The notes beneath the pieces were generated by a model. It was not told the DNA's origin and did no database searches. It was given only the letters and a program-made list of their open reading frames with translations. A stretch of DNA of 25,074 nt, from positions 1 to 25,074 of IMG/VR virus record IMGVR_UViG_3300046654_000007. The stretch is one strand, 5' to 3'. Numbering within the stretch: position 1 is the first letter of the stretch; each line of letters opens with the position of its first letter. Shown here one piece after another: positions 1-7,317 of the stretch. The DNA comes from a virus. The position numbers were made by a program, and so were the translations under genes.

Positions 1-746
1 TGGGGCAGTATCTTGTATCCCTTGTCGATCCCTTTTTGAGCAACCACAGCCATCTCTGGGTCGATGGGGGGCGCTCCCTTGGGGAAGGCCTCCTGTGAGT
101 TCATTGGGGCAGCCTTGGCCTTCTCAGCGGCAGCCGCGACCTTTTCTTCAGCACTCAACACCACACCTGCTTTTCCCGCAGGGGTCTTCATTGCCAGAGC
201 ACCTACCACCGGCATCACTGCGCCACCGATTGCCTCACCAGCATTTCGGTTGCCAAGGGCTTCTCCGACCCCCCCACCGATCCCCTTCCACCCCTCAGAT
301 GCCATCTCAAACGGCGCTGCTGCAGCCTGTGTCAGGTTCTTACCCCCTTCGCTGCGGGGCTGATATGTGCCAGCCTGTGTGGTGTCCTTGACGACATCAG
401 CGCCCTTTGCCATGGCAGCGTCAAATCCTTCACCTTGGGCCATTCCCCACATTGCACGGCCAGCACCAGCGAAACCACCGACCACGGAGGATGCGAGTCC
501 AGTACCCGCCGACAGTGCTGCTTCACCAATCGCGCCAGGTGCGGCTTCCATACCCTTCAGTGTTGCATCGCGCTGTTCAGCAGACGGTGTTGCTCGAACA
601 GGACCCTTTGGTCCCAGTGCAGACATCGGCTTCTTGGTGTCGTCCCACTCAGACACATCGTGTTCCCCATCAGCAAGATATGCGTCAGGGTCAAACCCCT
701 TGGTTGCAGATTTTGCGAGGTATGCGTCAGGGTCAAAGGCTGCCAT
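1..746 (-). CDS. P22 gp16-like ejection protein position, N-terminal part (runs off left edge)
   Basis: An uninterrupted reading frame of 248 codons starts at ATG 746-744 and leaves the window. It begins one base after the stop of the 578-residue gene upstream, so the two are probably translationally coupled. The N-terminus carries the same short motif twice, FDPDAYLA at about residues 4-11 and again at about 18-25. A Gly/Ala-rich segment follows (about residues 75-215) with stretches such as GGVGEALG and GGAVMPVVGALAM that could associate with membrane, then a charged Ala/Lys/Glu stretch. Its place as the third large gene after the stabilization protein matches P22 gp16, which enters the host with the DNA. 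An N-terminal FDPDAYLA-type motif also occurs, to my recollection, in large phage virion proteins, some carrying lytic transglycosylase domains; any such domain here would lie beyond the edge. The frame is certain; the function is inferred from position. Confidence 0.75.
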   Translation of the reverse strand, partial: MAAFDPDAYLAKSATKGFDPDAYLADGEHDVSEWDDTKKPMSALGPKGPVRATPSAEQRDATLKGMEAAPGAIGEAALSAGTGLASSVVGGFAGAGRAMWGMAQGEGFDAAMAKGADVVKDTTQAGTYQPRSEGGKNLTQAAAAPFEMASEGWKGIGGGVGEALGNRNAGEAIGGAVMPVVGALAMKTPAGKAGVVLSAEEKVAAAAEKAKAAPMNSQEAFPKGAPPIDPEMAVVAQKGIDKGYKILP

Positions 747-747
747 C

Positions 748-2484
748 TCAGACCCCCAACTTCTGACGGATCTTTACAGCGCGGGGGTCTTGAGGGTTTG
801 CTGTTGCCCAGTCGAGTGCTTGCTGATCATCTGGCGCCAATTTTTTGGTGGTCTTGGCGACTGGTTTCGCGCCACCCAACCCGGCGATTTCCCGAGTCAC
901 ACTGTCGATGTCACCTTGAGCGCGAGTCTTATCCTCCGGTGTCTTGGCGGCAGCTAGTTTCTCCTGTGCCTTGGCAAGCTCTTGGTTCATGATCTCAAGC
1001 CGCCCAGCATTCGCAGACGGATCTGACGTTGCTGTGTGTTTTGGGCTCAAGTCGGCGCGAACTTTCTTTGACCCTGCGACGTTGGCCTCAACCGCCTTAT
1101 TCGCCATATCAAGTGCGGTCTTGTAGGCTTCAGGACTCTCGGCGGTCTGAAACATTTCCATTGCCATTTTGAGCGCAGTGACGTTTGGTCCACCCCGGCT
1201 AATGACCTGTTGGAATTCTGACGCAAGTTCCAGATTTGCGGCTTTGAGCGCTCGTAATTTCGGGTTGCTTAGTTTCTCGGCACCCCACTGCACTATCTGG
1301 TTGTATGGAACAAAGTCTTTGCGATCAACCGCAGCAGATGCCTCTAACGCATTACTGATGAGTTTCGGCATCGTCGCCTCGACACCAGCAAGCGTACCAG
1401 CGCGACGACCGGCAGAGGTGGCACTGGAGAGGTCAAATTTCTGTTGCGCCCGACCAGCGAGTACATCTTCCGGGGTAATGCCGAGTTCAGCGGCCCACTT
1501 TATAACATTCTGCTGGACAGTCTTGTCCAGACCACGAAGACTCGATGGGTTGATGATCCACTGACCGACCGACAAACGACGCTCCGCATCGGAGATGGTT
1601 GCCTCATCCCGGCCAGCAAGTCCCGCAAGAGTCCCTCGCGACCCAGATCCAGCAGCCAAGATCATCTTCTTGCGTTCATCATATTGTTCAGGAGTGACCT
1701 CCCCTGCTTCACGGGCAGCCTCAAGAGTATCAAGTTGTTCGATTGACTGTGCGCTCTTTCCCTCATAACTGAGAGCACGAGCACTCTTCAACTTGGCATC
1801 CAATGCTTCTTTGATCTGCGCGCGACCGTACGCACCAGCATCGATTTTGTCCCGGAGGATTTCTGGCGTAGCCTTCTCAAGCTGTGCGATGTCCTCTTCC
1901 TTCATCTTGGGTTGTTTGGTCTCGGGGTTGACATTAGCCCGCTCCATGGTGGCCAGAGCCTTCATTCCAGTGGTGAAGTTTTCCATTGCCTTCAACGGGT
2001 CATCGGCGTTCTCCTTCTTCCATCGTTTCCAGATGTAGTCGGAACGTTCATGCGCGTCATCCGTGGCTGTCTTCATGGAAGCCAACGTATCTTTGTCGAG
2101 TTGACCCAAATGCTTCTGGTATTCGATAGCGTGTGCCTGTGTTGCCTCCAGCGTCTTGAGCAACCCCTGTTGTGCCTTGGGGCTCAGGTTTTTACCCTTT
2201 TCGAGAGCCTCTGATAGCCCTTCAGGCGTGTGGAAATTGACACCTTCTTCCTGCAGCGCCTGCAGTGCCGCACGGTCTTTGGCCTCATCTTGACGCTGTT
2301 GTTCCGCCTGGTTGAACTCACCAACCCCCTCGGCCAAGCTATAAGCCTTCTTGGTGTTCCCCATCGGATCGATTGGAGCAAAGGGTTTCACACTCGCTGC
2401 GATGTTAGGATCTACCGGCGTGAGACCAGATTGCTGAATGTGCGCAGCGGGCGCACCCATCGGAATTTGATAGTCAATGGGCAT
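748..2484 (-). CDS. P22 gp20-like internal/ejection protein (putative)
   Basis: This 578-residue, largely helical protein is rich in Ala, Glu, Lys and Gln. No cysteine, signal peptide or enzyme motif is apparent. Heptad-like charged helices run through much of it, for example around residues 55-250 and in the C-terminal stretch containing AQEKLAAAK. It starts at ATG 2484-2482 with a GAGGAA ribosome binding site that overlaps the stop of the preceding gene. It lies second of three large genes after the gp4/gp10-like genes, the position of P22 gp20, an ejection protein thought to help form the conduit for DNA across the cell envelope. The assignment rests on position and on its coiled-coil-like composition. 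I recognise no specific family motif, so the functional call is moderate although the gene itself is certain. Confidence 0.7.
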   Translation of the reverse strand: MPIDYQIPMGAPAAHIQQSGLTPVDPNIAASVKPFAPIDPMGNTKKAYSLAEGVGEFNQAEQQRQDEAKDRAALQALQEEGVNFHTPEGLSEALEKGKNLSPKAQQGLLKTLEATQAHAIEYQKHLGQLDKDTLASMKTATDDAHERSDYIWKRWKKENADDPLKAMENFTTGMKALATMERANVNPETKQPKMKEEDIAQLEKATPEILRDKIDAGAYGRAQIKEALDAKLKSARALSYEGKSAQSIEQLDTLEAAREAGEVTPEQYDERKKMILAAGSGSRGTLAGLAGRDEATISDAERRLSVGQWIINPSSLRGLDKTVQQNVIKWAAELGITPEDVLAGRAQQKFDLSSATSAGRRAGTLAGVEATMPKLISNALEASAAVDRKDFVPYNQIVQWGAEKLSNPKLRALKAANLELASEFQQVISRGGPNVTALKMAMEMFQTAESPEAYKTALDMANKAVEANVAGSKKVRADLSPKHTATSDPSANAGRLEIMNQELAKAQEKLAAAKTPEDKTRAQGDIDSVTREIAGLGGAKPVAKTTKKLAPDDQQALDWATANPQDPRAVKIRQKLGV

Positions 2485-2493
2485 GTTGATTCC

Positions 2494-4284
2494 TCAAGGT
2501 TGTGCGAACGGGTCAGCTACGGGCACGAACGGGGGGTTGTCGGGACTGGCCCAACTCTGTGTGGTCGCACCGAATGGATTTGCTGTTAGATCCATAGGTA
2601 ATTGACCCGCATACGGAGCGGTCCCAGATCCGAGGTCGCCCGTCACTTGCGTTGTGGCTGTCCCAGGATCGTAAGTCGGCGTGGGTGTCGGGGTCTGGAA
2701 TCCCGTCATATCGATGGGGGTTGCGCCCGCATTTGGGTCCAACCCTGGCAGCGTCGGCGTACCTGTATTGTTGGCTCCGCCAATCTTGTTCAAAATCGAA
2801 TCCGCGTTCAGAGTGTTACCCAAGTTGCTTGCGCCCGACGCTAAAATGTTAGCTGCACCCGCGAGTCCCGAAGCCTTGCCTGCGGCGGCGCCTGTGATGC
2901 CGGTTGCCTTTGCACCTGCTGATCCTGTGATTCCCCCAGCCGTATATCCGGCAGACCCCACTTCACCAGCAGCAGTCGCATTCGCCGCACCCGTGACCCC
3001 GCCCGCAATCGCATTCGATGCGCCGAGAGTTCCCGCCGCACCCGCGTTACCGATGGCTTGCTGTGCCGTCTCGACGCTGACCCCATTGGCAGCCAATGCA
3101 GTCTGCAGTTGCGCGGTGGACACTTGTCCAGTAGCGACCATGTTCTGCAACGCACCAAGCGATAGATTGTTCTGCTGCAACCATTGAGTGAACGCCTGCT
3201 GTTCGTATTGGGCAGCATTTGCTTGACCGAACTTGACAAGTCCTGCTTCGGTATTGGACCCCAACAACCCACCCTTCGACGCGGCGCTGTTCTGGATAAT
3301 GTCCATACCCTGCTGTTGAGCAAACTGCATGGCCGCGCTATTCTGGGCCATGTCCATCGTGAATGGGGTGTTGAACTGACCACCAGGCTGGAGCCCCGCC
3401 GATAGAGTCTTCAGCGCATCGGTGCCCGCAGACATGTACGGTTGTTGGTTCACGGTTTGATTGGCGAGGGTTTGATTGGCAGTACCAATCGCGGCGGTCT
3501 GACCCGCGATTTGCTGCTGAGACGCGTCGAGAGCGCCCTTTGCCTGAATTCCTCCTGCCTGGGTTGCCGCACCGGCCAGAGTACCAGCAGCACCCGTCGC
3601 AGCGTCTGCCTGAAGTTTTGCGGCGGCGAGTTGTGCGGGAGACAGCACATTGGCCGCATCAGTAGCCCCCTGGGCCTGAATGTTCCCTGCCTGCTGGGCA
3701 GCAGTAGCAGCAGCCAGGGTCCCCGCTGCGTTCAGCACATTGCCAGCAGTGGAAGAGGTGCCGGGAGCAGAACCGCCCGCACCAAGCGCTCCAGCAGCAC
3801 CTGCAGTTAAAACTCCCCCCACACCGCCCGGCGCGCCGCCAGTGAGATTACTCGCAGCAGCCTTGGATGCGCCATTGATCATTGTGGACATTGCGGCGGA
3901 ACCGGGTTGCGCGACCTGTAGTGCGCCGCCCGCCATGACTGCTTCAGCGGTGTTGCCGGTTGCCTGTGCCACTGTCGCGGCAGCCTGTTCCACTGACATG
4001 CCCGAATCAACATATGCCTGCGTCGCCGCCGCAACCTGTTCTGCCGTCATCGTGGCACTCGTGGCCGCGCTGGCCAGTGCACCAAGCCCGCTGGCAATGC
4101 CCCCGGTCAACGCCCCCGTGGTGCCACCCTTGATGATACCGTCGAGTACGCTTCCGCCAGTCACTGCCGCTGTCACGCCCCCGATTGCGGCACCAGTGGC
4201 AGCACCACCAATAATCGCAGCCCCCACCGCACCAATGCCTGCGTCAATGCACACTGCCGCTACAGCCGAAGCGATTACTGCCAT
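2494..4284 (-). CDS. P22 gp7-like DNA transfer/ejection protein
   Basis: This 596-residue protein is dominated by Ala, Gly, Gln and Thr. Residues 1-70 are a glycine-zipper-like hydrophobic stretch (GAAIIGGAATGAAIGG and similar) able to insert in or pack against membrane. Residues about 328-387 hold the most diagnostic segment: a Ser-Ala-Ala followed by KGGLLGSNT, then a Gln/Tyr-rich helix and LSLGALQNMVATGQ. This resembles the AxGGLGS...LGALQGQ...GQ pattern of P22 gp7 and related phage DNA transfer proteins. Residues about 415-490 carry imperfect GITGxAxAKA-type repeats, and the C-terminus is Pro/Thr-rich. P22 gp7 is only about 230 residues, so this version is greatly extended. The start ATG 4284-4282 is preceded by AAAGGGA, and the gene begins directly before the stop of the cupin-like gene. 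Confidence 0.72.
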   Translation of the reverse strand: MAVIASAVAAVCIDAGIGAVGAAIIGGAATGAAIGGVTAAVTGGSVLDGIIKGGTTGALTGGIASGLGALASAATSATMTAEQVAAATQAYVDSGMSVEQAAATVAQATGNTAEAVMAGGALQVAQPGSAAMSTMINGASKAAASNLTGGAPGGVGGVLTAGAAGALGAGGSAPGTSSTAGNVLNAAGTLAAATAAQQAGNIQAQGATDAANVLSPAQLAAAKLQADAATGAAGTLAGAATQAGGIQAKGALDASQQQIAGQTAAIGTANQTLANQTVNQQPYMSAGTDALKTLSAGLQPGGQFNTPFTMDMAQNSAAMQFAQQQGMDIIQNSAASKGGLLGSNTEAGLVKFGQANAAQYEQQAFTQWLQQNNLSLGALQNMVATGQVSTAQLQTALAANGVSVETAQQAIGNAGAAGTLGASNAIAGGVTGAANATAAGEVGSAGYTAGGITGSAGAKATGITGAAAGKASGLAGAANILASGASNLGNTLNADSILNKIGGANNTGTPTLPGLDPNAGATPIDMTGFQTPTPTPTYDPGTATTQVTGDLGSGTAPYAGQLPMDLTANPFGATTQSWASPDNPPFVPVADPFAQP

Positions 4285-4707
4285 TTAAGTCCCTTTCGGC
4301 GCGTTCGCGCAATGTTCCAAATACTGCTCATGGGTGCCTACAACCAACTCCTGCAACAGTGTTGGGACGTCCTTGCAACCACTCGACCCATGAAAAGTGA
4401 TCCACCGCACATCGGTCAACGTGCGGCCCGCCTTGCTGAACCCAGGATGCGATTCAATCACCATAGGCGCATCGAGTTGGCGCAAAACCCCATCGTCACT
4501 CACCACCAAAATGCTCCCCTCAAGTAACACATCGATGGTACTGAACTTGTGGATTGCACCTGTGATTATGGTGCCTTTAGGGACATACATTTCACGACCG
4601 TAGACACCTTCGCTGAAATAGTGACGAACCGGAACCTCCACTTGAGGTAGTTTCAGACTCGCCTCAGTCAGCATTCGGATTTCGTCACGGGGGGTTAGAT
4701 CGTTCAT
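4285..4707 (-). CDS. cupin-like phage structural-region protein
   Basis: The protein is 140 residues if started at ATG 4707-4705. That ATG overlaps the stop of the upstream gene as ATGA, the coupling used repeatedly in this cluster, so I prefer it. An ATG seven codons upstream (4728) is also possible. The centre reads as a small beta-barrel of cupin type: HYFSEGVYGREMYVPKGT, then GAIHK, then LLEGSILVVSDDG, then APMVIESHPG and a final DVRWITFHG strand. The single His in GAIHK and the Glu in VYGRE could contribute to a metal site, but the full cupin metal triad is not obvious. Similar small cupins occur next to stabilization and ejection genes in many short-tailed phages. Whether it is a virion component or an enzyme is unknown. 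Confidence 0.7.
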   Translation of the reverse strand: MNDLTPRDEIRMLTEASLKLPQVEVPVRHYFSEGVYGREMYVPKGTIITGAIHKFSTIDVLLEGSILVVSDDGVLRQLDAPMVIESHPGFSKAGRTLTDVRWITFHGSSGCKDVPTLLQELVVGTHEQYLEHCANAPKGT

Positions 4708-4955
4708 ACGGAGGTGATGGTTTCCCATCCTGAAGCGCCACCAACACGCAATTTATTGAGCGTAGTGTCAAAGTAAATTGCACCCTTCACATAGGCTGGG
4801 GCCGACGCTGTTGGGGCTTGGATTGGTTGAACCAGAGCAGGAGTGGTGAGATTCGAGTATAAGAACTGAAACCACTGCCGCCAAGGTTGTGTGAGCGTAC
4901 CGTCACGGGTCTCCGATACCTTGGAGCTATACGGAGGCAATCGCATTTGTGTCAT
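4704..4955 (-). CDS. small tail-associated protein with GxIYFDTTxNKLRV motif
   Basis: This 83-residue protein is coupled by ATGA overlaps at both ends, to the gp10-like gene upstream and the cupin-like gene downstream. The N-terminal half contains WRQWFQFLYSNL, and the C-terminal part has GAIYFDTTLNKLRVGG followed by SGWETI. That pattern recurs in short phage proteins and at the ends of fibre and adhesin proteins, where it forms a small beta unit. It occupies the place of the P22 tail needle (gp26) but is far too short and lacks an extended coiled coil, so I do not call it a needle. The start ATG 4955-4953 has GGAGA about nine bases upstream. Confidence 0.72.
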   Translation of the reverse strand: MTQMRLPPYSSKVSETRDGTLTQPWRQWFQFLYSNLTTPALVQPIQAPTASAPAYVKGAIYFDTTLNKLRVGGASGWETITSV

Positions 4956-6364
4956 GGATCAATCTCCGCACCCGCAATGACAAAAGGTACTGGGTCAGTG
5001 AGTGTAAACCGAAAAACAAAATCTATGGCGCTACCAAGTCGGTCCCACTTCACCCGAGGTGTTCGGTACTGTCCAACCTTCCCAATGGTACGTCTACGTG
5101 GACTGCCGTAGGTTCTCCCCTCGTCTCGGGACACTTCGAGAGTGATATAGAAGTCAGACGCCTCTGGCACATTCCCTGTGTCCATGATGAGTGCCAACTC
5201 AGTGATCGGGAATTCCACTCCATTGTTGCGCAGGTGCTTTGAAATGACTTGCCGTTTTTGGGGGACACCACTGTCATCATAGGCTGTAGGTGACAGGATG
5301 TAGAGCTTCGTGGAAGAGTTGTCCCAAAACAAGGTGCGGGAATTGAACACCACCGCCCCGTCCGCATAGTGTCGGCTCAGTGCTGACCCAGTCTGCACCA
5401 CACTCCAGATGCCAGTATTCAGGTCATAGATCAAGGACCTGTTGGCGGTGGGAAAGGTGATTTGGTACATGGAGTGGCCATCTACCGTGTACCCAAACCC
5501 AACAGCATCCCCCATGGTGTAGAGCCTGCCAAGTGCAGCGATGTAATCGTCGACATCGCTCGTACTCACTTTGGTGGGGGTGATCCCAACCGTGTTGTAA
5601 ACTGCCAGACCCCCTTGAGTGCCGAGACCAAGAAACGGCACCCCCTGATCCACCAACGCAGGACTCCACTTGGCAGCCAACCCATAGGGCTGGGTGCTGC
5701 CGGTAATCAACTGAAATGGTTGAGGACTCAACCCAGCGTCCTGCCAATATTCAATGGAACTGGTGCCCCACAGGATCAAGACACTGCCGATGGTGGATAC
5801 CGCAGTCAAGAGGTCACTGTTCTGTTGCTTGACGATGAACATCGACGCACCAGCATTAGTCCAAGTGAGTCCATCAAGCGCGGCACTGATGTAAGCCGAG
5901 CGACTTGCGGGGGCCTCCACAATAAACCTGCCACTCAGGGCCGTGACAGTGGTCGCACCATTTGGGAAATTCACATCACTAATCTGCGAGAACACCCCTG
6001 TGCCTGTGGCGTAAATGTAGCCATGTGCCCCATCCACAATGATCAACTGTGCATAGTTATCACTCAAAGAGACTCGATTGACTGTGGTGGTCAGGGTCCC
6101 GAGTGCCACACACACTCCAGTAATGGACACCGAGTAAAGGGTCGCACCAGCTACAACGTAACAGACCTGACCAATGACCCGCGCGCCACGGATGGGGGAC
6201 CCAGGGATGTCAATCCACGGGAATGACCCAGGGGTTCCACGAACCACAATCTTGGCGCCCTCAAGTTCCTTGCGGATGTCGTAGTAGCAATTTGTTCGGT
6301 ACTCCGATGCTATCGCAAAGGAGTCGGCACGAAGACCGATCCCGAACAGGTTTACTGGCTTCAA
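4952..6364 (-). CDS. packaged DNA stabilization protein, P22 gp10-like
   Basis: This 470-residue protein closely matches the length of P22 gp10 (about 472), the hub that closes the portal channel after packaging. The N-terminus MKPVNLFGIGLRADS, then EYRTNCYYDIR and the repeated beta-strand composition (VCYVVAGATLYSV, AQLIIVDGAHGYIY, SGRFIVEAPAS) are typical of this beta-propeller-like family. The segment around residues 195-225 (LILWGTSSIEYWQDAGLSPQPFQ) is another family-like stretch. The C-terminal part (TLEVSRDEGRTYG, then RVKWDRLG) resembles the common phage pattern of measured and deviating strands. The start codon is TTG (6364-6362), overlapping the upstream stop as TTGA with GGGGAG about eight bases upstream; there is no nearby in-frame ATG. 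It lies directly after the gp4-like gene, as in P22. Confidence 0.85.
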   Translation of the reverse strand: MKPVNLFGIGLRADSFAIASEYRTNCYYDIRKELEGAKIVVRGTPGSFPWIDIPGSPIRGARVIGQVCYVVAGATLYSVSITGVCVALGTLTTTVNRVSLSDNYAQLIIVDGAHGYIYATGTGVFSQISDVNFPNGATTVTALSGRFIVEAPASRSAYISAALDGLTWTNAGASMFIVKQQNSDLLTAVSTIGSVLILWGTSSIEYWQDAGLSPQPFQLITGSTQPYGLAAKWSPALVDQGVPFLGLGTQGGLAVYNTVGITPTKVSTSDVDDYIAALGRLYTMGDAVGFGYTVDGHSMYQITFPTANRSLIYDLNTGIWSVVQTGSALSRHYADGAVVFNSRTLFWDNSSTKLYILSPTAYDDSGVPQKRQVISKHLRNNGVEFPITELALIMDTGNVPEASDFYITLEVSRDEGRTYGSPRRRTIGKVGQYRTPRVKWDRLGSAIDFVFRFTLTDPVPFVIAGAEIDP

Positions 6365-7317
6365 TCCGAACTCCCCGGCTGAAAGTACCGAGTCTCAATT
6401 TCAGCATCCTTTTTCTGCGCGATCATGAGAGACTCTTTTCGGATTGCCTCTTGCACCGGCAGCCAAGCAGCATTGAACATGCTTGCCCCTTCGCGCGCGA
6501 GTTCCCAACAAAGTGGGCGATACCATTCTTGTGGATAGTAAGGAAGATCAGTGCTGTTCACGAAGTCTTGTACCGGCTCCATATAGGTCAGCACGAGGTG
6601 TTTCGTTACGTCCTGCGCGCCAGCCACATCGGTATATAAGTAACTGAACCCGAGTTGATTCTCGTAGTAAATCGCCCCCGGGTCACTGATGTTGGTGGGA
6701 GCAACTTTACTCGGCAGCAGGTCGTAATCACGCGCCTGCATAATGTTCATCGGGGTGTCGTTGAGATCGATGTCTCGCAACACCGCCGCCTCAATCGACA
6801 AGGGTTGCTGTGGTGTGGTAGTGTAGAAATACACTACTGTGTTCACAGAGGATGAGGATGGAAGTTGCGTTGCAAGGTAAACGACGTTGCCATTAATGAG
6901 CGACACAGTGGTCCAGAATAGATCACCGGTGTCCAACTCCACGGCGATATTTCCGCCTACAGTGATACCTGTGATGACAGCGACTTGAATCGCCCCGGCC
7001 CCACCAGGCGCAACTGCTGTGTTGACAGTTTGAACGTAAGAAGCCGCCCACCCAATCGCCTTGGGACCGACAACATATTGGCCGGTGGTAGAGTGCAGAA
7101 ATAGGTGTCCACGTTTACGAGTCCAAACCTTCAACCCTGGCGCGAAGTCTGTCTTCCCCATCCACTGTTTGCAGATGAGATTGAGTTTGCGCACCATGTC
7201 CTGCATGATGACAGGATCAATGGGGTCGATACCATCGATTTTCTTGATGTTCAGCAGAGCCTCTCGGACAACATCATCGCGAGTGACGTAGAACGAATAT
7301 GAGCCGCTGGTACTCAT
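6361..7317 (-). CDS. head-tail adaptor / gp4-like tail accessory protein
   Basis: The 318-residue product starts at ATG 7317-7315, overlapping the stop of the methyltransferase-glycosyltransferase gene as ATGA. The N-terminal region (VVREALLNIKKI, then MVRKLNLICKQWMG, then LKVWTRKRGHLFLH and YVVGP) is the pattern of the phage head-completion or tail-tubular-like proteins that bind under the portal: a helical bundle followed by beta strands. The C-terminal part is helical and ends in an EAIRKESLMIAQKKDAEIE stretch. P22 gp4 has about 166 residues, so this protein is about twice as long and belongs to the larger adaptor type seen in other short-tailed phages. Its position directly before the gp10-like gene supports a role in closing or extending the portal channel. 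Confidence 0.75.
   Translation of the reverse strand: MSTSGSYSFYVTRDDVVREALLNIKKIDGIDPIDPVIMQDMVRKLNLICKQWMGKTDFAPGLKVWTRKRGHLFLHSTTGQYVVGPKAIGWAASYVQTVNTAVAPGGAGAIQVAVITGITVGGNIAVELDTGDLFWTTVSLINGNVVYLATQLPSSSSVNTVVYFYTTTPQQPLSIEAAVLRDIDLNDTPMNIMQARDYDLLPSKVAPTNISDPGAIYYENQLGFSYLYTDVAGAQDVTKHLVLTYMEPVQDFVNSTDLPYYPQEWYRPLCWELAREGASMFNAAWLPVQEAIRKESLMIAQKKDAEIETRYFQPGSSD

Noticed and set aside
367-957. Plus-strand frame of 196 codons near the left edge
   Set aside because: It lies over a continuous minus-strand frame that is coupled to the upstream ejection gene. It has no ribosome binding site, and its product is low-complexity Ala/Pro/Ser.
3680-4288. Plus-strand Ala/Pro-rich frame of 202 codons
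   Set aside because: It is the antisense shadow of the Ala/Gly-rich gp7-like gene. The minus-strand frame is longer, has a good start and fits the operon.
4704-4955. P22 gp26-like tail needle
   Set aside because: The position fits, but 83 residues without a long coiled coil cannot form a needle.
5462-6226. Plus-strand frame of 254 codons
   Set aside because: It is antisense to the well-supported gp10-like gene, and its composition shows no recognisable domain.
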